The notes beneath the pieces are model-generated. The model saw only the letters and a list, made by a program, of their open reading frames with translations, ran no database searches and was not told where the DNA came from. The translations under genes were made by a program, and so were the position numbers. DNA of 64,000 nt, taken from assembly GCA_964017195.1 (NCBI GenBank), contig OZ024895.1:22019233-22083232 (forward strand), written 5' to 3'. This DNA comes from Siderastrea radians (lineage: Eukaryota > Cnidaria > Anthozoa > Scleractinia > Rhizangiidae). Below are positions 60,593 through 64,000 of this stretch, piece by piece. Each line of letters opens with the position of its first letter. The stretch's first letter is position 1.

Positions 60593-61061
60593 CCCCCTCC
60601 CTCTCCCCCCCCCCCCCTCAAAAAAGCAAAAGAAAAGAAAACCTGGCAGCTAGACTCGAGACATGGACAATAGCAGATCGAAGTGGGGAGCAGAAGCCGT
60701 ATTTGATGTTTGAAAGAGAATTGTAGAGTTCATTTTCTACAGTGACGTAAAGCTATTTATTCTATACCGTGAAGCCAATCAGAAGGCTGGAAAGCCGTTG
60801 GATATTGGGCGGTGTCCTTCTGGTTCTGTGCAACGGTAATTGACGCTCGTATGCGTTATTTGGGTAAAAGGTAAAACAGATACGTTTCACGTCGTGTACC
60901 GCGAAGAAGTCAAGAACAAGAGTCTTGGGTCGTATACCATGGAGAATTAAAGATTGACTTTGCAAACAAGGGTCTTGAGTATACTGACGTGATAATTTAC
61001 GGTATACCACAAGAAGAATAATTAGGGATGACTAGTATATATCCTTAACTTTATTAATAAA
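60593..61061 (+). other. GCC2: Proposed GCC2 3' UTR
   Basis: Runs from the stop to the first clear AATAAA. It opens with a C/T-rich tract (60593-60619) that includes a long C run, then an A-rich piece. No other coding signal. Confidence 0.55.
61056..61061 (+). promoter_or_regulatory. Polyadenylation signal AATAAA
   Basis: First canonical hexamer after the stop codon, 464 bp downstream of it. Later candidates lie at 61420-61425 and 62394-62399; the last would make a UTR that crosses a TIR element. Confidence 0.5.
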
Positions 61062-61419
61062 TCAGTTACCACATTGGTAAATTTAATTTAATTGCGTGAA
61101 TCAATTGAATAGAATCGAGTGCAGTCACTGTAATTTGTACGTGGTATGTACTAGAAAAAAAGAAGAAGACTGGAGAGAGAAATGTTAAATTGGACATGTA
61201 CAAGTGTCCGTACCCCTTTTATGAAACTAAAACTGGTTGAAGCCAATACCTACAAAGCGATGGACTATTGATAATTTAACTCAAGTACCATTCGTGTATC
61301 CACGTAAAGTTGTCAACTAGACCAAGGCTATTTAAGAGGGTAATCGTACGCTTTAATACACTAATACAATTTCAGTTTTAGTAATTAATTACGAATGGCT
61401 TGCCAGAGACCAATTATTG

Positions 61420-61425
61420 AATAAA
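61420..61425 (+). promoter_or_regulatory. Alternative AATAAA
   Basis: Second canonical hexamer downstream of GCC2, in attattgAATAAAtgaat. Possible alternative 3' end. Confidence 0.3.
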
Positions 61426-61493
61426 TGAATTTATATCAATTCTTGAGATTTAAAAATTTATTGGGAGCGTAGACTCTGAAGGCCGGTTTTGCA

Positions 61494-62335
61494 CTAGCGA
61501 CATAAACATAAGCATAATTCTAATGAGAAAAGACATCGACTTTAGCGTAAAGCTTACGCCGGTGAGCAGGATCCCTTTGTGATTCACGTCCTCACTTGAC
61601 ATGAGCGCCTCACAGCGGTCAAACGCAAAATGCTAGGTCACTTCTTTCACTTCTGGTTTTTTCATAGCCTTGGGATTGAAAGTCATTTCAAACGTTCACG
61701 AGGGTGAAGCTCGTATTAAAACGGTCCAAAAACTGCCCTTGCAAGCCGAACTTAAGTCCGATAAAAATGGTCGATGACAGTTACTTCATTTTGAACACAT
61801 ACTCAACTGAAAAAGCCCAAAGCCTACAGTACCAGACGAAATAGTTGGGGCACGTTTTGTCTCCCCGCCCTCACAATGTTGGTGTACAAGATTTGCTGGC
61901 TGAATAGCGATAAACAACATTGAGAGGGAGGAGGGGAGCACGAGAAGGAAAAAAAACAGCCTTCGGTTAAAGTGTCCCAACTATTTCTGTCCTGTACTGT
62001 GGCTCAAACGTCGAGAACCTAATGCAATTAGCAAAAACAATAGCTGTTGCTCATTTGCTTCAGGTTCGGCACATGTAAGGTTCGACGTTTGTACTAGGCG
62101 TCAGGTTTCAGAAGTGTCGTACGTTTTGTGGTTAAAGTGAAAGTTTCCTTATTTGCCTGTATTTTTCTTTGCAAATTATGGTGGGAACTGCGCACGCGTC
62201 GTGCGTGAGACCGCTGTGAACTAAGTATAAGCTTCAGCACAGGAAAAAAACCAACCACGTGTTGTGCTTATGCTTAGGCTGCGCAATCAAGTAAGGGTGA
62301 GGCAAGCTTGTGTTGTGCTTATGCTCATGTTGCTA
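61494..62335. mobile_element. TIR element with AACATAAGCATAA ends
   Basis: Left tagcgacataaacataagca, right cttatgctcatgttgcta. Subterminal AAGCATAAT/GTGCTTATG motifs recur. No transposase. Confidence 0.55.
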
Positions 62336-62448
62336 GAGGATCACAGCCTCAAGTTATTTATTGTGAAACAGAAATGAAAAATATAGTTTGCTAAATAAAG
62401 TCTCTCATAAATATATAAAGTTTGTGGTTATCCATCCTAAATTATAGT

Positions 62449-62582
62449 ACAACGCTAAATTTTGGCGTGCTCCCATTTGTCGAAATCGATCACGTGACGC
62501 AATAGTGTCTCTCCACAGCGGGCGCCTATCAGCGCATGGTCCCCGTTTTTGGCAATTTTCGCTCAGAATTTAGCGTTGTGCA
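62449..62582. mobile_element. Short TIR element ACAACGCTAAATT
   Basis: gtacaacgctaaatt at left, aatttagcgttgtgc at right, 134 bp. Confidence 0.6.
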
Positions 62583-62634
62583 ATAAAAACAATAGAATCC
62601 TTCTGTCTCAGGCCATATGTGTGATAGGTTTCCT

Positions 62635-62716
62635 CGGAAATTTGATGTTCAAACTTCATATAAGCCCTCGAACTACGTTCTCGGGCTAATATTTGTTGTG
62701 AACATCAAATTTCCTC
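62635..62716. repeat. Hairpin GGAAATTTGATGTTC
   Basis: ggaaatttgatgttcaaact and gttgtgaacatcaaatttcc; an inner tagccctcga/tcgggcta pair. Confidence 0.7.
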
Positions 62717-62973
62717 GGGCAACCTAACGCACGATAGTGCCTTCCACGGAAGAACTCTATTGTTTAAATATTATATGTAGTGCATTGAGCGGAAGATAGG
62801 TGACAAGCTTGCCAAGCACATTAAATGGCTAGTGGAGTCACGGTGGGAGGTGGTGGCTTGCTTTTTGGTAGAGATGGAAAAATATTGGAACATGTCTTCT
62901 TTTCCAAGCCTAAAGAAAGTCATTGCATGTATATATTTCATTTCTCTTTCACTCTTTTGAACGTACGCTGGAC

Positions 62974-63206
62974 CAATCTCGTACCCACAGTCCTCAGGCT
63001 GCTTGGTCAGCGGGTGATCACCGGGAGAATCTCTGGGGTAATGGAAAAAATTCGAGATTTTTGATTGGCTGTTCCTGGGCTGTCCACTGTAAGAAACTAA
63101 GAATCGTTAGCTGCAGGATTCCTGCGGTAATGATTCCATTATCCCAGGGTATCTCCCAGCGACAACCCGCTGACCAAGAAGCCTGAGGACTCTGGGTACG
63201 AGAGTG
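62974..63206. mobile_element. CAATCTCGT foldback, 9-bp TSD
   Basis: Starts caatctcgtacccacagtcc, ends ggactctgggtacgagagtg. Perfect ACGCTGGAC at 62965-62973 and 63207-63215. Ends resemble the CAACCTCGT family. Confidence 0.9.
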
Positions 63207-63591
63207 ACGCTGGACTTGACAAGTGTGATAAAAGAGGCGACTACTTCCAAGCGCATGCTCAGAACTGTCCAATGAAAGAGCACAAGATACGCAATCTAGC
63301 TATCCTTACTTACACGGAATTTGGCCATTTGGCGTTGCTGTATTGCCAAGGTCGACCAAACCAATTGCATAAAGGTGTATAACGGACTTGCAGAGTCTTT
63401 GTAATGCTAATTAATCCTGCTTACGATTGGAAGCCATACATTGTTTTCTGCAGTTTGCCTGTGCGTTGGAATGTCTTGTCCATCATAACAAAATAACACA
63501 TTTTCACGATGTCGGTTTTTTTTTTAACAACTACCAATATTCATTTCGTTTTTCCTGATTTAAATTTTGCAATCCCAGTGGATTTTTTAAA

Positions 63592-63642
63592 TTGCTTTCT
63601 TATGCTAATAAAGCCTTTGTTAGCATAAGAAAACAATTTGAA
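63592..63642. repeat. Hairpin around TTCTTATGCTAA
   Basis: ttgctttcttatgctaataa and ttagcataagaaaacaa pair with a short loop; looks like a folded repeat, no terminator role claimed. Confidence 0.5.
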
Positions 63643-63799
63643 GAATTCTGGTAGTTGTGATAAGGCAACGCCACTATGAAAATGGCTTACTTACAGAACT
63701 AGCAGGAACACATCTCATTTACATACCCCTTCGTCCAAAAGCAGTGGAAAACGGCGGCGTTCTGAGCATGCGCATGTCAGTTATACCGCACTCTCCCTT

Positions 63800-63965
63800 T
63801 CTGTCCAGGGTTCAGGATATCTGTAGGGCGGGCTGGGGGAATTCTGAAGCATGAATATAAGGATTCTGATTTCGGTGGTTGTGGATATAAGGTCCTGTCC
63901 AGGGTTCTAGATTTATGTAGGCCGGGCTAGGGAAGTTATGAAGCATGAATATAAGGATTACGGAA
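63800..63965 (+). repeat. Direct duplication, about 95-bp period
   Basis: ccagggttc, tgtaggncgggct and gaagcatgaatataaggatt appear twice, at about 63807-63865 and 63900-63961. Confidence 0.8.
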
Positions 63966-64000
63966 CGACGTAGACGTAAAGCGCAACGTATGAGAAATTG

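Noticed and set aside
830..60592. Other identities: golgin-97, golgin-245, CENP-E/F, myosin or TPR
   Set aside because: The ordered C-terminal segments (VAVKAKKEL, LVKTKKEL, VLKQQK, RRLERNQERE), the GRIP domain and the aromatic tail fit GCC2; the N-terminal coiled coil alone would not have decided it.
1..64000. Bacterial or viral gene cluster, toxin-antitoxin or defence system
   Set aside because: No prokaryotic-style genes, ribosome sites or operons; all protein signal belongs to one spliced animal gene and transposon remnants.

Overview
The window is animal nuclear DNA. It is AT-rich, carries one large gene split by short GT-AG introns, and is full of non-autonomous DNA transposons, SINEs and simple repeats. 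The repeat types (a dispersed 106-bp satellite, TIR elements ending AACCCTTTAAGCCC, foldbacks starting TAGCCTGAG or CAACCTCGT) resemble what I remember from stony corals and their anthozoan relatives. I therefore lean to a scleractinian or other anthozoan cnidarian; this is memory and inference, not a database result.

One gene fills positions 830 to about 61,060 on the plus strand. I could chain 51 exons (830-60592) with consistent splice phases into one open reading frame of 7,287 nt: 2,428 residues plus stop, with the 5' end missing upstream of the window. The C-terminal part matches GCC2 (GCC185), a trans-Golgi GRIP-domain golgin. It has the AVKAKKEL segment, the LVKTKKELA segment, the VLKQQK segment, the RRLERNQERE linker, a GRIP domain with its conserved tyrosine (EYLKNV), and the short W-S-S-Y...W tail after GRIP. 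The upstream part is an expanded coiled coil. Human GCC2 is 1,684 residues in total, so this ortholog is far longer even though it is incomplete here.

Layout: 1-829 is intronic repeat DNA. Exons 1-27 (830-38830) are small, all joined by phase-0 introns, and mostly 105, 210 or 84 nt long, i.e. 35, 70 or 28 codons (5, 10 or 4 heptads). Exon 28 (39931-41671) is one 1.74-kb exon coding 580 residues of coiled coil. Exons 29-51 (42745-60592) form the conserved C-terminal portion, with mixed intron phases. The 3' UTR starts in a C-rich tract, and the first AATAAA is at 61056. From about 61,100 to 64,000 there are only repeats and no gene.

The most interesting signal is a 35-residue repeat encoded by exon units. 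Eighteen units (12 single exons plus three double-length exons) share one register: hydrophobic at 2, 6, 16, 20 and 23, Glu at 12, and usually a polar residue at core position 13. The same 35-residue spacing reappears inside exon 28, and exons 14 and 15 are a clear tandem duplicate. The coiled coil appears to have grown by duplication of heptad-exact exons.

The introns also hold well-preserved transposon insertions. Seven foldback elements have 9-bp target-site duplications (six perfect, one with a mismatch) and a hAT-like MITE has an 8-bp duplication. A three-level nest of elements ends 19 bp before exon 44. A possible 6.4-kb element has terminal arrays of GTGTAA/TTACAC palindromes; nested inside it are a 228-bp tandem repeat and a hAT remnant with a broken BED-type zinc finger. 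I see no RNA gene, CRISPR array, operon or second protein-coding gene.
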